Source: CAVRCA01 sp965218045 (GTDB taxonomy: Bacteria; Pseudomonadota; Alphaproteobacteria; Acetobacterales; Acetobacteraceae). From it: DNA of 64,000 bases. Both the position numbers and the translations under genes were made by a program. Where the stretch lies: the NCBI GenBank assembly GCA_965218045.1, contig CBDCJX010000011.1:248001-312000 (forward strand), in the 5' to 3' direction. Below the pieces are notes generated by a model, which saw only the letters and a list, made by a program, of their open reading frames with translations, made no database searches and was not told where the DNA came from. Shown here one piece after another: positions 62,524-64,000 of the stretch (position 1 is the stretch's first letter; the number at the start of each line of letters is the position of its first letter).

Positions 62524-63267
62524 ATGTCAGACGTCGAGCTTATCCTTGGTCCAGTTGTGTTTAGAGATTTCGAAATCGGCGCTGGCGTCGGTTTCGGCGG
62601 AAGACAGCGTTTGGTGGTTCACCAGTTACCCGGTGGAGCACGAGTTATAGACGCGCTCGGCCGCGATGACAGGGAAATCACTTTAAGCGGCATCTTTTCC
62701 GGCTCGGATGCAACATTGCGTGCGCGCTTGCTGGACGAGATGCGCTCGATTGGAGCGCCGGTCCCCTTGACCTGGGATGTATTCTTCTACCGCGTCGTCA
62801 TCCATGAGTACATCGCAGACTATCAAAATCGCTTCTGGATCCCTTACCGTTTGTCCTGCACGGTGTTGCGAGATGAGGCATCTGAGCTCGTGGAGTCCGC
62901 CCTCTCCTTGGCAGACTCTGTGCTTGCTGACGTCACGTCGGCCGTTAGTCAAACGCTGAGCGGCATTGATCTTGGTCAGACGCAACTAGACGTTAGCACT
63001 CCAAACTCGACAACTCGCGGCACCGCAGCATTCAGTCGCGCCTCGTCGAGCCTGAATGCCTCCCGTCGGGCAATCGAGATCGGGCTTGCGGGGACTGGCG
63101 AGACACTCGCTTCCGCGGGGCTTACGCTAGGGGGAACGGCTGATGCCCCGGCGGGCTCCAGCGCTCTCCTGGGCGCCACCGAAGCGGCGGGTCGGCTGAG
63201 TGCTCTAGCCACAGCGCGAGCCTACGTAGGTCGCGCTTCGACGAACCTTGAAAACGCGAGCACGTGA
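62524..63267 (+). CDS. phage baseplate/tail hub protein
   Basis: 247 residues. The N-terminal domain (LILGPVVFRDFEIGAGVGFGGRQ, then RDDREITLSGIFSGSDATLR) resembles the beta-sandwich of small tail-tip or circularisation-type proteins; the C-terminal half is Ala/Ser-rich and helical. Followed by the LysM protein and the hub, as in P2-like baseplates. Role inferred. Confidence 0.7.
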   Translation: MSDVELILGPVVFRDFEIGAGVGFGGRQRLVVHQLPGGARVIDALGRDDREITLSGIFSGSDATLRARLLDEMRSIGAPVPLTWDVFFYRVVIHEYIADYQNRFWIPYRLSCTVLRDEASELVESALSLADSVLADVTSAVSQTLSGIDLGQTQLDVSTPNSTTRGTAAFSRASSSLNASRRAIEIGLAGTGETLASAGLTLGGTADAPAGSSALLGATEAAGRLSALATARAYVGRASTNLENAST

Positions 63268-63270
63268 CCA

Positions 63271-63456
63271 GTGCGGATGATCACAGTAGCAGGGGGCAAT
63301 CTCTTCCAGCTGGCAGCGCAGTACCTCAACGATGCTACCCAGTGGATTCGAATTGCTCAGCAGAACGGTCTATCCGATCCAATGCTCAACGGCGTAACCA
63401 ACCTCCTGATTCCAGATCTGGATCCGGGCGCGGGGGGCGGCATTGCTGACCAGTAG
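63271..63456 (+). CDS. phage LysM-like tail protein (X-type)
   Basis: 61 residues with a LysM-type pattern, VAGGNLFQLAAQYLNDATQWIRIAQQNGL. Small LysM proteins (gpX-type) join the tail hub to the tube in P2-like phages. GTG at 63271 is used; ATG at 63277 is an alternative. Located directly before the hub gene. Confidence 0.74.
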   Translation: MRMITVAGGNLFQLAAQYLNDATQWIRIAQQNGLSDPMLNGVTNLLIPDLDPGAGGGIADQ

Positions 63457-64000
63457 CGTTCGGTTCCCACAGTTACGGGTGCTGGCTAACGGGAACCAAG
63501 TCTCAGGAGCAATTGAAGCGCAGGTCCACACGAACAATCACTTTTCCGCGGACCGCTTTAGCGTCTCGATCGCACTGTCAGTCGATCGAGGAGCCGCGCA
63601 GTTCTGGTCCAGCACTAGCGACGTTTTTCTGGAAGTCCAGATGAGCGTCGATGGCCTCATCTTCAAAAGTCTGGTGCAGGGCGCAGTAGACCACGTCGAT
63701 CTTGATATGGGTCAACGTCTGGTGCGCGTAGAGGGACGAGATCTCACGGCTGCCCTGATCGAGACCCGTACTCAAGAGACGTTCGCAAACCAGACGTCAA
63801 GCGAGATCGCCTCGACGCTCGCGAAGCGTCACAATCTTGATGCACAGGTCGCACCGACGAGTACCCCAGTCGGGCGCTACTATCAAAGCGAGCACGATAG
63901 AATTACGCTTAATCAGTTCAGCCGAGCGACAACCGAGTGGGATCTGCTGACCTTCCTCGCCCAGCAGGAGGGGTTTGACGTCTTTGTCAGCGGGCGAACC
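63443..64000 (+). CDS. phage tail hub / late control D-like protein, 3' end outside
   Basis: Open reading from a TTG at 63443 to the window edge, 186 residues, ending mid-protein. RFPQLRVLANGNQVSGAIEA, FSADRFSVSIAL, VQGAVDHVDLDMG and LVRVEGRDLTAALIETRTQE match the beta-rich hub (gpD/gp27-type) of contractile tails. It overlaps the preceding stop by 14 bases. The start is the least certain point. Confidence 0.74.
   Translation, partial: MLTSSVRFPQLRVLANGNQVSGAIEAQVHTNNHFSADRFSVSIALSVDRGAAQFWSSTSDVFLEVQMSVDGLIFKSLVQGAVDHVDLDMGQRLVRVEGRDLTAALIETRTQETFANQTSSEIASTLAKRHNLDAQVAPTSTPVGRYYQSEHDRITLNQFSRATTEWDLLTFLAQQEGFDVFVSGRT

Larger units (their letters stand above)
51180..64000 (+). mobile_element. 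contractile-tailed (myovirus-like) prophage, structural part, right end outside
   Basis: A run of tightly spaced plus-strand genes with phage packaging, head, neck and contractile-tail functions from terL to a hub protein cut by the window edge. Codon use is visibly more A/T-ending than in the host genes. The left limit is an estimate from the change in composition. No integrase, repressor or lysis genes lie inside the window. The portal is frameshifted, so it may be defective or domesticated. Confidence 0.85.

Overview
High-GC chromosomal segment of an alphaproteobacterium, most likely Rhodospirillales and probably Acetobacteraceae-like. The reasons are the strong G/C third-position bias, the alphaproteobacterial order hom-glpX-recJ, the cluster aroQ-accB-accC-aat, a class III PLP ornithine decarboxylase, and a proline/alanine-rich hypothetical protein of a type I remember from Acetobacteraceae. 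The genus cannot be read from the sequence.

Layout. 1-4011: threonine/gluconeogenesis/repair genes hom (cut by the window edge), glpX, recJ. 4049-4124: tRNA-Glu. 4152-12713 (minus): one seven-gene operon with a PuuE-like polysaccharide-deacetylase-family allantoinase, a dihydropyrimidinase/hydantoinase, RutA, an amidase and a ribose-type ABC importer; a second amidase gene (13011) diverges from it and a sigma-54-like site lies in front. This looks like nitrogen scavenging from pyrimidine-like or cyclic ureide rings. 14475-22133: ornithine decarboxylase, YihY, aroQ-accB-accC, aat, two exported paralogues and an MsrQ-type haem membrane protein. 22254-25838: conserved hypothetical, MpaB-type oxygenase, DyP peroxidase. 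25839-33553: aspartic protease, a two-subunit CoA-transferase with a CaiB enzyme, omega-aminotransferase, a VOC protein and an MFS carrier. 33630-36359: carbonic anhydrase and NAD synthetase. 36356-38649: GNAT-like protein plus a DNA methyltransferase with a candidate restriction endonuclease. 38810-51064: glycosyltransferase, COG0523 GTPase with WD40 partner, a HAD-ATPase fusion, EtfB-KMT-like methyltransferase/ubiA, rsmE, gshA, a BTAD-TPR regulator and an unusual CaiB protein.

51321-64000 (continuing past the edge): structural half of a contractile-tailed prophage (terL, portal, scaffold-like, capsid, connectors, sheath, tube, chaperone, short proline-rich tape-measure candidate, baseplate/hub genes), visibly less GC-biased than its surroundings. 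The tail chaperone carries a clear -1 ribosomal frameshift signal (GGGAAAC directly before the stop). The portal gene is split by a frameshift with no such signal, so the prophage may be defective. No integrase, lysis genes or att sites are visible.

Most notable: the RutA operon without a recognisable rutB, the chaperone frameshift, the HAD-ATPase fusion and the methyltransferase/endonuclease pair. I see no CRISPR array, rRNA or insertion sequence.
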